Assembly (NCBI GenBank): GCA_015039365.1
Contig: WION01000025.1
Coordinates: 62,001 to 126,000, forward strand
DNA length: 64,000 nucleotides
From: Amanita rubescens
Lineage: Eukaryota > Basidiomycota > Agaricomycetes > Agaricales > Amanitaceae
Reading direction: 5' to 3'
Shown here: positions 23,046 through 32,631 of the stretch, piece after piece
Layout of the letters: each line of letters opens with the position of its first letter
Position numbering within the stretch: position 1 is the first letter of the stretch
The notes under the pieces: model-generated
Told to the model about the DNA's origin: nothing
Databases searched by the model: none
The model's input: only the letters and a program-made list of their open reading frames with translations
Made by a program: the position numbers and the translations under genes

Positions 23046-23835
23046 TAGTGATGGGAGGTTAAGTTATGTAACCGCAATTAACCGTAACTTAACTGAACCT
23101 AACTGCTCGACCAGTTAATTATCAGTTAAGGTTAGGCCCTTTCCCTAACCTTAACCGGACCGGTTAAATTGTGCAACCTTGTAGAGCTGGTCCTTAGCTT
23201 CATTTTGAGCCCTTATTCATGTAATTTGGCCCAGTGGTTCATGAGATATGAAGTATTTTGTGAAGGGATGTCAAAATTATTGTGTTTCTCATTAGCAATG
23301 TGATCCATGACATGCAAAAAGCAATATACAATTAGTTTCTCATGTTCAATCTGCTAGCTATTTCCCTCACCACACTCAGAAACATAGTTCTCTGGGATGC
23401 TGATGAGGAGCAAAGTTTTGCATGGCTGTTGTGAGGCTCTAATTTGTATGCAATTTTCATTATGTTTATCATTCTGTATTGGACAATATACTTCTGACTT
23501 AGGCTGTTGGCATTTGGGACTTGTTTCTGACTTATATTGATCAGTTATGAGCATCATAGACAATATTGCTAATGGGAAACCAATCATCTTGACATCACTC
23601 ACAAAACACTTCATATCTCATGAACCACTGGTCCAAATTACATGAATAGGGGCTCAAAATGATGCTAATAACCTGCTCTACCAGATTACATAATTTTAAT
23701 CGGTTATAACCGGTTATAACCGGTCATAACCAGCCAGTTAAGGTTAAGGAAATTCTGGGTCATCAGTTAATTGATCAGTTACAGTTAATCAATTTTGGGG
23801 CAATTAACCGGACTTAACCTAACCTCACAACACTA
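23046..23835. mobile_element. hAT-like miniature element, family II, copy 2
   Basis: 790 bp with ends TAGTGATGGGAGGTTAAGTT and CTTAACCTAACCTCACAACACTA, flanked by the perfect 8-bp duplication CACCCACA (23038-23045 and 23836-23843). Nearly the same as 8454-9230, including the internal long arms. The minus-strand open frame shared by both copies is part of the hairpin arms and not evidence of a gene. Confidence 0.9.
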
Positions 23836-23843
23836 CACCCACA

Positions 23844-24265
23844 GCCACCATTCTCTCTTATTCTCTCTTTACCTCTCTTTGCATATGTTTATCATGCTCT
23901 CATGAATTCTCAAACCTTCGTTGCTTATCATATGCAACTCATATTCACATGTTAACAAGTTTTTTATCACATGTATGTTCTTTTTCACATGTTAACTGTT
24001 TATCACATGTTACTCATATTCACATGCTTTTACTTACCTTTTATGTATAATTAACTTGTAGTATAAAAGACTGCTGAATATACCACTATCAGTCTAGTTT
24101 TAACAGTGAAACTGTCCTTTTATCGCTTAAGATCCCTTGAGGACTTAATTGATAAAACCCTCATACACTTAAACATTCTTAAGTGCTGGAACTCCGTTGA
24201 GGAACCTACGGTACCAGCTGAGCTTGACTTAGCTGTGAACAAACAAACATAACAGAGTCTTGTTA
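23844..24265. other. LTR-like or promoter-like AT-rich sequence, boundaries unclear
   Basis: Repeats of TCACATGTTA and TTCACATG lie at about 23940-24030, followed by AGTATAAAAGACTGCTG at 24060. The composition resembles a retrotransposon LTR with a TATA box, but I could not find TG...CA ends or a duplication. Confidence 0.35.
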
Positions 24266-24269
24266 CCAA

Positions 24270-25615
24270 AACTCGTTCAAGTGGGCACCAGCCACTGTCA
24301 TTACAGGACAGCCAGGAATTGGTAAGTCTTGATGTCCCTTTATATTACCCAGTCACTAACTTATATGCACAGGGAAAAGTGTGTGGATCTACTATGCTTT
24401 ATGTCAGCTTCTCGCCAAAAAGAAGCCAGTCATTTGGTATCTCAACAAGACACATTATCTGTTTGTAGAAGGTGTCTATAAAGTTCCTGGCAAATTTCAG
24501 GTATTTCGAGCCATTGTCTGGACTTTGGTAGATTCAGATTATTCCAGGGACAGAGTTCTGGAGGATTTCTCACACACAATATGTGCCACTTCATAATATA
24601 TTGCACCTCTCCAAGTCAAGAACAGTGGTCTCATTTGCACAGGACCATTGAAGAGGAAATTTTTATCATGAACCCATAGAAGAGCAAGGAAATCCTCCAA
24701 GTGTGAGTTGTATTCTTTACCATGTATAACATCTGTGCTCAAGGCTGAATGACATCCAGTGTTGATATGTTAGCACCTGAGATCAAAGTTGACCGTGGGT
24801 GTGCCATTGACATATTTAACCAATTTGGCCCAATCCCTCAGCTATGCATTGATATCTTGGATTCTCCTACTTGGATAAAGCAATATGAAGAGAATGTTGA
24901 GGAGGCAATATCAGCTCTTATGTATGACAAGCAAGCTCCAGGAGCTGTTAAAGGATACACTCTCACACAGGATTTGCCTCATCAGCCACCAGAACAGGGA
25001 GGATGTGTACAGCTCAACCATTGTGTCTCCTATCACTTCATACATCAAATCAAGAGTTGCAAATCATTTTTGAACACTGAAACATTGTGAGGAATCCACT
25101 TATACAAATACTTTTCCAAGGTTCCTGAATCAAGGAAAGTAGCTGGTATATTCTTCAAGGCCACTGTGAATCTTGAATTCATTCCAATGGTGTGGCCAGC
25201 CTCAAGCATGTCCAGCAAACCTCAGTGGCATTCAAGCCACGTTGTCTTTCCAAATGATGTGGAATTGGAACATTCTCATCAACAGGCTTTGCAAAACTGA
25301 CAACTGCTTTTCATTCCAGAAGGCTTGGACATTGTAGAATACACAAAGAATGGGCCATCATCACCCATCATATCAAATGTCATCTATGTGCCTGAATCAA
25401 CCAACCAAGTGGCACTTGATTCTTTTATCATTATGAACAATTCTCTATACATCTTTCAGTTCATGATCAGTGAGGAATATAAGATTAAAACTGGGCTCAT
25501 TGAGTTTGTCAGTCAATATCCTGAGCTTCCATCTATAGACAACTGGCATTTCATATTCATTGTCCCACCCAATCACAAGTTGTTATGCCCACAGCCACAG
25601 AAGCTCAAGATGTGA
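24270..25615 (+). pseudogene. Crinkler/RHS-like P-loop NTPase plus nuclease-like protein, broken
   Basis: The frame opens with a Walker A motif split by a clean intron (GQPGIG before, KSVWIYYALCQLL after; intron about 24314-24371). It is followed by KPVIWYLNKTHYLFVEGVYK and VWTLVDSD, the order seen in fungal Crinkler/RHS-type NTPases. After a damaged gap, 24749-25090 gives IFNQFGPIPQLCIDIL and EENVEEAISAL. The region 25325-25615 ends with DSFIIMNNSLYIFQFMIS and WHFIFIVPP, resembling the C-terminal restriction-endonuclease-like part of the same proteins. Frames change and in-frame stops lie near 24594, 25088 and 25299, so no complete product can be made. Family assignment rests on remembered motif order and is moderate. 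It ends shortly before the gypsy element, with a truncated hAT-family scrap near 25645. Confidence 0.6.
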
Positions 25616-25983
25616 GTCCTACAACCTTACTCCACAGTTAGAGTTTTGAAGTCCAGTTGATAGGACTGGACCAGTGGTTGCAACCGGACCATCAGTTGCA
25701 GTTGCCCAATTTTGTAGGAGCAACCAGTTGCAGTCCTTTGATTTTGGGAAAAACAAAAGACTGGCCAAAGACCAATTGCAACTGGCTATTTGTAAAGACC
25801 AATATCTGTGTGCACATGGCCATAGTTTATGGCATATTTCCAACAATATTTCAGTTATTATGCGCCAGTGACATCATCAGTTTTCTACATTGTGCAACCA
25901 GCTTCTCCTTCGTACTTGTGGCCGTAAACCTAATGTGGTCCAATGACTTCAATCCAGTAGACCTTCAAGTGTGTGACCGCCAG

Positions 25984-26510
25984 TGTTATGATCACGTCGA
26001 TCTCCACCTACAATGTGTCCACGCCAAGAGCACTTGACAAAGTAGACTAAGTCCAACGGACAAGTCAAACAATAGGTGAACGAATAAGCTAAGTGATAAG
26101 ACGACTAGAAGAAGTCTTATCCTTGAGAGTGATAATGAACGGAGTAGGAACAACGTTCTTTAGGTGAGATAGGATGTGATATTGACAAAGACAAACTAGA
26201 CAGTTAAGTCGAACTTAAGGTTCGACGTTTACAGTACATCGGTTTATATACATGTACGAAAACACAGCCATATCGTAAGTAGAACAAGGGCGATAGCAAG
26301 TATAGACAAAACAGGAGGCATAGGGGATGGTACGTGTATGAACAAGGGGTTGGGCATAGGGTAAACGGAATGGGGATCGATAAGGGAACGAGGTAGTCCG
26401 TTTGATGTACATAATGGGGATGCGATGAAAGGATAGGCATATACGAAAAAGTAAGCATGTCCAACGTATCATGTAATCATAATGTAGGAGTCCGTACCGT
26501 GTTTGTAACA
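25984..26510 (-). repeat. 3' LTR of the gypsy element
   Basis: 527 bp. Read on the minus strand it starts TGTTACAAACACGG and ends ATCATAACA. TATATAAACC lies at 26241-26250, and 32-34 nt downstream is AAGTTCGACTTAA (26204-26216), the likely start region of the transcript. A purine-rich stretch (GAGGAGAG on the minus strand, just right of 26510) is a candidate polypurine tract. It differs from the 5' LTR at seven positions. Confidence 0.95.
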
Positions 26511-26559
26511 CTAGCTCTCCTCTACGTTGTTGACCGCAACAACAATATGCGGGTATCCT

Positions 26560-28275
26560 CTAGGTGTCGAGGTTGTGACGGGCGTTTTCATCGTCGTAAG
26601 GATGATAGCCAGCTGAGTTGTCGACGAAGACGTCGAAGTCATTCGTCTTGGTTCCATCCTCCTGCGTTCCAGTCGGTGGGTGTGTCTGTATACGTTTGGA
26701 CGAGCTCTTCGTTGTTGGCCTCAAGCGAGTTGAGGAGTTTGTGGAGAACCTTGAGGCGTCGATTCTCTTCTTTGAGGAGCTTGATGATGCGCTCCTTGGA
26801 TTCGTCGTCGGGACGAGGGACTGTTGGCGGTAGGGATGTGGCGGCGAAAAGCCGGACGTGGGACTGGTAATGGAGGAAATCCGAGATTTCCTGGTGGATG
26901 CGGGCGAGACGTTCCCGGCCGTCGAAGGCGCTGATGTTGAAGGCAGTGGGGGTGGACGTCGGTGTGACGTTGGAGATGGTGGGGATTTGTTGGGTCTGTT
27001 CTGCGTTCCCTTCCATAATCGATAAAGGTTGTGTTGGGGAATGAGCGAACGTCCGAGGTTCTTAAATCTTTCAGCGGTCTGGGCGACAGGCGTGGAAGGT
27101 ATAAGATTCTGATGGAGATCTAATTCCATCATGACGTGGGCAACTTCTTCATAGGCATTGTGAGAGAGTTGCTGCGGTTTAGCTCCTTTGGTAAACAGAT
27201 CTTCTGTCCATGCGGTAGTCCGTCTAGAAGATTCGGCGATTTCCTTGACTCGATCTGCTAGATCTGCTAAGGCGATTGCTCCGATTTCGGTTCTGTTTGT
27301 AAGCTCCAAGATATGCTGTGCGTCTGGTGCGATTCTGTGAGGGTCAAAGCTGTGGTGAATGGCGACGAGATCGTTGGGATCGTCGTTAAGGATGAATGGA
27401 GGGTGTATTTCATTCCTGACGTCTAAGATGGCTTGTTCATAGAAGCGTTCTACGTCAGCAGTGAGGATTCGACGTAAGAGGTCGACTCCAAATTGGTGGA
27501 TGGTGCATCCATGAGAGAGTTTGGTGTACCATTCCATACGATCTAAGTTGGTCCAGATTTCTATAAGATCTGCGCAGTGATAGTTGTATCGTTCTCGAGC
27601 GTTGACGATGATTGCCTTGGCGAGTCTTGCATCTGAGAGAATGCGCCAGAGTCTGGTAAGTCGTTCCAGTTCCTGAGAATTGATTGACAGGCCAGAAAGT
27701 CTTTTAATATCGTCAATAGTCTTTCGCATAAGAGCTGAGCTGTTATAGTCTGCGAATGTCGTAAAGATCGTCTGAGATTCAGAGGGAGTGATGTCTGCCA
27801 TGATTCGATGACTGCTAGGGCTAGCTGGGTTGTTATCATTGCTTCTGTCGTGAAGATCGCCAGTTGATTCCTTGTCGAATTCGGCAAAAGAGTCGGGGTT
27901 ATGATATACCTTTCGCATGTTATCAAGTATTTTCCTAATTCTCCTTGTATTTTCATTATGTCCTCCGTTATCTTGATCTTCTGTGGTATCGTGAGGACTC
28001 GTAGCTCGGCTTGTTCTGGGTGAATCATCAGGTCGATTCTCTTTGTCAGAATCTGAAGCGCTGTGATAAGGAACGAGACGTGGCCTATTGGGTTCGGTGA
28101 TCGTTGTCTTTCTGCTAGCATCCTGATTACTGGATGTATCGGGGGATTCGATGGTGGTGGTGGTGTTGTCGTCGTTGTCTGGGTAAAGACTGAGTATATA
28201 GGCAGTTCCGGTGATGGTGCTCTCGTTGTTGTTGGCGAGATTGTCGGTGAGGTTCTTGTTGATTCCATGATTCAT
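26560..28275 (-). CDS. Extra ORF downstream of integrase in the gypsy element
   Basis: An open frame of 571 codons sits between the chromodomain and the 3' LTR, where env-like genes lie in some elements. The first ~110 residues and last ~120 are Ser/Thr/Pro-rich and probably disordered. The middle (about 130-400) looks helical and folded (IDDIKRLSGLSINSQELER, RLWRILSDARLAKAIIVNAR, YTKLSHGCTIHQFGVDLLRR). I see no signal peptide and no membrane span, so an envelope role is not supported. A second frame of 235 codons (27561-28268) overlaps its 5' part and also looks helical, so a frameshift or two proteins is possible. Function unknown. Confidence 0.6.
   Translation of the reverse strand: MNHGINKNLTDNLANNNESTITGTAYILSLYPDNDDNTTTTIESPDTSSNQDASRKTTITEPNRPRLVPYHSASDSDKENRPDDSPRTSRATSPHDTTEDQDNGGHNENTRRIRKILDNMRKVYHNPDSFAEFDKESTGDLHDRSNDNNPASPSSHRIMADITPSESQTIFTTFADYNSSALMRKTIDDIKRLSGLSINSQELERLTRLWRILSDARLAKAIIVNARERYNYHCADLIEIWTNLDRMEWYTKLSHGCTIHQFGVDLLRRILTADVERFYEQAILDVRNEIHPPFILNDDPNDLVAIHHSFDPHRIAPDAQHILELTNRTEIGAIALADLADRVKEIAESSRRTTAWTEDLFTKGAKPQQLSHNAYEEVAHVMMELDLHQNLIPSTPVAQTAERFKNLGRSLIPQHNLYRLWKGTQNRPNKSPPSPTSHRRPPPLPSTSAPSTAGNVSPASTRKSRISSITSPTSGFSPPHPYRQQSLVPTTNPRSASSSSSKKRIDASRFSTNSSTRLRPTTKSSSKRIQTHPPTGTQEDGTKTNDFDVFVDNSAGYHPYDDENARHNLDT
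27561..28268 (-). CDS. Overlapping ORF in the gypsy 3' region
   Basis: 235 codons in another frame over the 5' part of the extra ORF. After a Thr/Pro-rich start it reads as amphipathic helices (HVSFLITALQILTKRIDLMI, KITEDIMKIQGELGKYLIT, QLLCERLLTILKDFLACQS). It may be the true N-terminal part of the extra protein, displaced by a frameshift near 27700-27850, or a shadow frame. I cannot decide by eye. Confidence 0.35.
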   Translation of the reverse strand: MESTRTSPTISPTTTRAPSPELPIYSVFTQTTTTTPPPPSNPPIHPVIRMLAERQRSPNPIGHVSFLITALQILTKRIDLMIHPEQAELRVLTIPQKIKITEDIMKIQGELGKYLITCERYIITPTLLPNSTRNQLAIFTTEAMITTQLALAVIESWQTSLPLNLRRSLRHSQTITAQLLCERLLTILKDFLACQSILRNWNDLPDSGAFSQMQDSPRQSSSTLENDTTITAQIL

Positions 28276-28315
28276 AGGTAGTTTCTGGGTGTTTGTAGGT
28301 GTAATCTTTGCTCAT

Positions 28316-29392
28316 TCAGAGTTTCCTACGTTTCTTATATTCGTCAAGGATATCCTCGGCGTTTGACAAGTTCCTTTGGGGTTCCCAAGTGTTTTCGCTT
28401 GTATCATAGCCTTTCCATTTGACGAGAAACTGTAATTGGTGTCCGATCTTTCGGTGTGCGAGAATAGCTTCTATTTCGTATTCTTCTGATCCTTCTATTA
28501 GATCGGGTGGTGGACGTGTGTCATTAGGTCCATGGAATTCTGTTTCTTTGAATGGTGATAGTAGACATGCGTGGAAAACGCTGTGTATCTTCCATTGTTT
28601 CGGTAAATCTAATTGATAAGTGACAGGTCCTAAGACTTTCTTTATTTTGAAGGGTCCTTCTCGTTTAGGTGCGAGTTTACGTGATTGATAAGGAATGCGT
28701 AGGTTCTTTGAATCTAGCCAAACCTTTTCTCCTTCTTTGAACGGTTTAGAGTGTTTCATCGTTCGTTGTGCCATTTTGAGGCGTGCAAGATCGTGTGCTG
28801 CCAGAGCTTCTTCTCTTGCTTTGATCAGGAGTCTGATACGTTCATCTGCTACAGGGGTAGCTGATTGTTCTGTAACCTGGGGTAGTGCCACAGGGTTAGA
28901 TCCATACATGAGATAGAACGGTGATTGTTTCAGTTCTTCATGTGTTCTAGAATTATGAGCAAATTGTGCAATAGGAAGTATCTTGTTCCATTTGTCTGGT
29001 TCATAGGCGCAGAATATGCGGAGGTATACTTCAAGTACGGCGTTATAGCGTTCTGTTTGTCCGTCTGTTTGAGGGTGAAAGGCGGTGCTCATTTTGTGTT
29101 TGATCTGAAGTGTGCTGGTTATCCCTTTGAAGACTTTTGCTGCGAATTGCGGTCCTCTGTCAGATATCATAATGTCTGGTAGTCCGAAGTTCTTGAAAAC
29201 TTCTTTGATGTAGAGGTCGGCGGTTTCAGCTGATGTAATAGTTTTATTACAGGGACATAGAATTACTCCCTTTGAAAGTCCTTGGTCGACCACGACAAAG
29301 ATAGAATCAAAACCGTCACTAGGCGGTAGATCGGTGATGAAATCCATAGTAATCTGTTGAAATGGTCGGTGTGCGTGGGATTTAATTGGCAT
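28316..29392 (-). CDS. Integrase core and chromodomain (pol, 3' part)
   Basis: 358 codons. It inserts the cDNA into host DNA. The catalytic Asp lies in ITMDFITDLPPSDGFDS, the second Asp in ISDRGPQFAAKVF and the Glu in FHPQTDGQTERYNAVLEVYL (the DDE triad). A GPY/F-like module follows (KREGPFKIKKVLGPVTYQLD), and a C-terminal chromodomain (YEIEAILAHRKIG, LVKWKGYDTSENTWEP), which in chromoviruses directs insertion toward marked chromatin. It begins where the RT frame ends, shifted by one base at a short C run. Comparison with related elements suggests a one-base loss at the RT/integrase border, not a programmed shift, but this is inference. Confidence 0.92.
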   Translation of the reverse strand: MPIKSHAHRPFQQITMDFITDLPPSDGFDSIFVVVDQGLSKGVILCPCNKTITSAETADLYIKEVFKNFGLPDIMISDRGPQFAAKVFKGITSTLQIKHKMSTAFHPQTDGQTERYNAVLEVYLRIFCAYEPDKWNKILPIAQFAHNSRTHEELKQSPFYLMYGSNPVALPQVTEQSATPVADERIRLLIKAREEALAAHDLARLKMAQRTMKHSKPFKEGEKVWLDSKNLRIPYQSRKLAPKREGPFKIKKVLGPVTYQLDLPKQWKIHSVFHACLLSPFKETEFHGPNDTRPPPDLIEGSEEYEIEAILAHRKIGHQLQFLVKWKGYDTSENTWEPQRNLSNAEDILDEYKKRRKL

Positions 29393-31213
29393 TAGGGAGC
29401 GGCGGTGGGGTGTGTATTAGGTTTCATTTGTTGACAGGTAAGACATCCGTCGATAAAACTTTTGACAAGCGTTGTCATTCTAGGCCACCAGTAGTGTTCT
29501 CTTAATAGGCTAAGTGTTTTGAAGAATCCAGGGTGTCCTGCACTCGGTGCTTCATGGTATTCTTTAATAATAGATCGGCGAAGATCGGAGTCCATTGGAA
29601 CGTATGCTTTGTTTTTAAATAGAATAATTCCGTTATTTTCGGTCCAATCGGTGATAGCTGTGCGGAGGGGTGCTGTTCCTTTCTCCTTTAAGCATCTTCT
29701 AATGGTTTCAGCAAACTCGTCGGTTTGAGTTGCGTTCTTTACTTGATCTCGGAGATCTTCGGCGATGACTTGAATGAATAGTGAGTCAGGGAGCATCGTG
29801 ACTGTCTCGTCATCTTCTTCTCCATTGGTGTGATCTGGTCGGCGGGATAAAGCGTCCGCTTGGGTTAATTTTGCTCCAGGTACATGAATTAGTTGGTAAT
29901 TATATCTTGAGAGATTATTCCACCATCTTGCTTGTCTAGCTGTGAGACGTTGTGGTGCGCGGTAATAGGTTAAGTTTTTGTGATTGCAGTGTATAGTGAG
30001 TGTGTGTTCTGCTCCAAGCAGTAGGTACTTCCATTCGTCGAGGGCGTAAATTATGGCAAAGAGTTCTCTGTCGTAGATTTGCCAATTTCGTTCAGTAGGT
30101 GTAAGTGCGTGTGAGAGATATCCACAAGGGTGTAAGTCTCCGTTTTCGTCTTTCTGCATTAAGGTGGCTCCGACAGCCCATTTAGATGCGTCAGTTTCAA
30201 GTATGAAAGGTTGATTGACATCTGGCATCTTTAGTACTGGTGCTGTTACGAAACTTTCTTTTAATGAGTCGAAGGCGACTCTACATTCTAGTGTCCATTC
30301 CCATATCTTGTTTTTCTTCGTTAAGTCGTGAAGGGGTCGTGCGAGGTGCGCGAATCCGGATATGAAACATCTGTAGTAATTTCCAAATCCAAGAAACGAG
30401 CGTACTTGTTTAACTGTTGTCGGAGGGGGCCAGTCTCTGATTCCAGCGAGTTTTATTGGATCCATTTTTATCGTGTCTTTAGTGATTATCATGCCTAAGA
30501 AGTCTACTTCTTCGGCGGCAAATTTGCATTTTTCAAGTTTCAGGTAAAGATCGTGTTCTTTTAATTTTGCGAGTACTAGCTTTGTTCTTCTCTCGAGTTC
30601 TTGTTTGTTGCGCGCGTGTATCAAGATGTCATCCATGTAAATGGCGATCCATCCTTCGTTTATGAAGTCTCTGAAGTAATCGTCCATCATAGCTTGAAAT
30701 GTTGCTGGTGAATTGCGTAATCCAAAGAACATAACTGTTGGTTCGAATAGTCCTTTATTCGTGATGAATGCGGCTTTCCATTTGTCTCCTTCTTTGATGC
30801 GAACATTGTTGTATCCCCATCTGATGTCTAATTTTGTAAAGTATTGCGATCCTTTAAGTTGTAGCATCAGATCGGATATGAGTGGTAGGGGGTAAGAGTT
30901 TGGTTTCGTGTGTTCATTCAAGTATCGGTAATCTTGGCAGGGTCTGAGTGTTTTGCTATCCTTCTTTTCGACATAAAAGAATGGCGCTGCCTGCGGAGAT
31001 TTGGATGGTCATATATATCCTTTAGTTAGTTGTTCTTTGATCCATTCGTCAAGCGTATTTTGCTGTAATGGTGATATTGGGTAGATCTTCCCTTTTTTTG
31101 GTATAAAATCTTCGCGAAGTTCAATTGCGTGGTCCCAAGATCTGCGGTCCGGGAATCGTTCTGACACTTGTTTTTCAAATATCTCTTTCCATTCGAGATA
31201 CTCAGGAGGTAGC
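29392..31213 (-). CDS. Reverse transcriptase, RNase H and integrase zinc finger (pol, middle)
   Basis: Copies element RNA into DNA and removes the RNA strand. The RT shows YPLPLISDLMLQL, FFGLRNSPATFQAMMD and the catalytic YMDD followed by ILIHARN. RNase H has the active-site Asp in LETDASKWAVGATLMQ, and the integrase HHCC zinc finger is seen in YHEAPSAGHPGF and CLTCQQMK. The frame is open from 29392 to the solo LTR at 31214 except for one TGA at 31009-31011, where relatives have Arg (CGA to TGA is a CpG transition). The RT core downstream of that stop has no other break. It was part of a longer polyprotein, so no separate start is proposed. Confidence 0.92.
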
Positions 31214-31739
31214 TGTTATGATCACGTCAATCTCCACCTACAATGTGTCCACGCTATAAGCGCTTGACAAAGTAGACTAAGTCCAACGGACAAGTCAAAC
31301 AATAGGTGAACGAATAGGCTAAGTAATAAGACGACTAGAAGAAGTCTTATTCTTGAGAGCGATAATGAACGGAGTAGAAATGACGTTCTTTAGGTGAGAT
31401 GGGATGTGATATTGATAAAGACTAACTAGACAGTTAAGTCGAACTTAAGGTTCGACGTTACAGTACATCGGTTTATATACATGTACAGAAACACAGCCGT
31501 ATCGTAAGTAGAACAAGGGCGATAGTAAGTATAGGTAAAACAGGGGGCATAGGGGATGATACGCGTATGAACAAGGGGTTGGGCATAGGGTAAACGGAAT
31601 GGGGAATGATAAGGGAACGAGGTAGTCCGTTTGATGAACATAATGGGGATGTGACGAAAGGGTAGGCATATACGAAAAAGTAAGCATGTCCGACGTGTCA
31701 TGTAATCATAATGTAGGAGTCCGTACCATGTTTGTAACA
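31214..31739 (-). repeat. Solo LTR of the same family inserted in pol
   Basis: 526 bp, clearly the same LTR as the outer pair but more diverged. It is flanked by GTAGC (31209-31213) and GTAGT (31740-31744), a 5-bp duplication with one C/T change. Counting the duplication once restores the gag-pol reading frame across the site, so this is an insertion into a formerly continuous pol and not a deletion product. Confidence 0.9.
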
Positions 31740-31744
31740 GTAGT

Positions 31745-32472
31745 GTGATTTCCTTCTGATTGGTGTTGTATTTATGTTCCATTTGTTGGGCTGGTGAATA
31801 GCGATTAATCGTGATCTCATCATAATCTTCTTCAGTCCATCTTCTTATGTCTTCAAATGGTAGTTTCCAACGTAGACTCTTCTCTTCTGGTCCTTTGTGT
31901 GACAACAAATACCAAATTACGACGTCTTCTTCCCATTTAGGCATTGCTTCTTCATCGAGTCGATGCAAGATGCTCCGTATTGATGCCTTCCATTCGTCTT
32001 CTTTGGAGTTACGGAACTCCAGAGTTCTATTCCTCCAGCTTATGATTGGGTCATACTTCTCGAGCCACGGAAGTCCCAGTATCAAGTTTTGATCGCCAAG
32101 CGAAGTGACCAAGAACCATTCGGTCATCTTCTTTCCATTGATGTTGATGGTGATCAAACACTTGTCAGAAATTTCTCCATTCGTATTATATGTGCCGTCA
32201 ACGTTCTTGACTCGGATTGGTCTTGCAAGTTTCTTCTTTCTCCATTTGTGTGCGATTGATGAGTTAATAAATAAACCTTCTGCACTGCTGTCGACCAGTG
32301 CAGTCATTGATTCAGTGTTGTCTTCGGTTTCAACTTCTAGGGGGATAGATAATCGATTGCTTGAAATAGAACGTACTATTACAGGTGATATCGAGAGATC
32401 GTCCTTTGGAGTTGAATCCGAAGTTATGGGACAAGCATCCACTGACATGTGTCCCACTGTCAAAAATCCGGT
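31745..32472 (-). pseudogene. Retroviral-type aspartic protease (pol, 5' part), active site altered
   Basis: Would cut the Gag-Pol polyprotein. The active-site region reads TALVDSSAEGLFINSSI, where the family has Asp-Ser/Thr-Gly; here the Gly is Ser (AGT for GGT). Downstream come LVTSLGDQNLILGLPWLEKY, the second half of the fold, and the Trp-rich linker to RT. An in-frame TAA (32473-32475) separates it from Gag, and the solo LTR cuts it from RT. The Ser change should abolish activity, judging from how strictly the Gly is kept in aspartic proteases. Confidence 0.85.
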
Positions 32473-32631
32473 TTATCTGCGTTGATAAGGAGGTTGATAC
32501 GTTGATCTGGAGAGTTTCTTTAGCATAGCGCGTATCGTTCTGTCACTAGTGTCTTCTTCTTCTTCTTGTTCATGCTGGCTAGACTCTTCGACGTCTTTGT
32601 AGTTACTGCCATCGTCATCCCTTTCGGTTGC

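Noticed and set aside
23844..24265. Another solo LTR with TATAAAAG
   Set aside because: No TG...CA ends and no target duplication could be found, so it is listed only as LTR-like.
26560..28275. Envelope gene of the gypsy element
   Set aside because: Position fits, but there is no signal peptide, membrane span or Cys pattern; kept as an unknown extra ORF.
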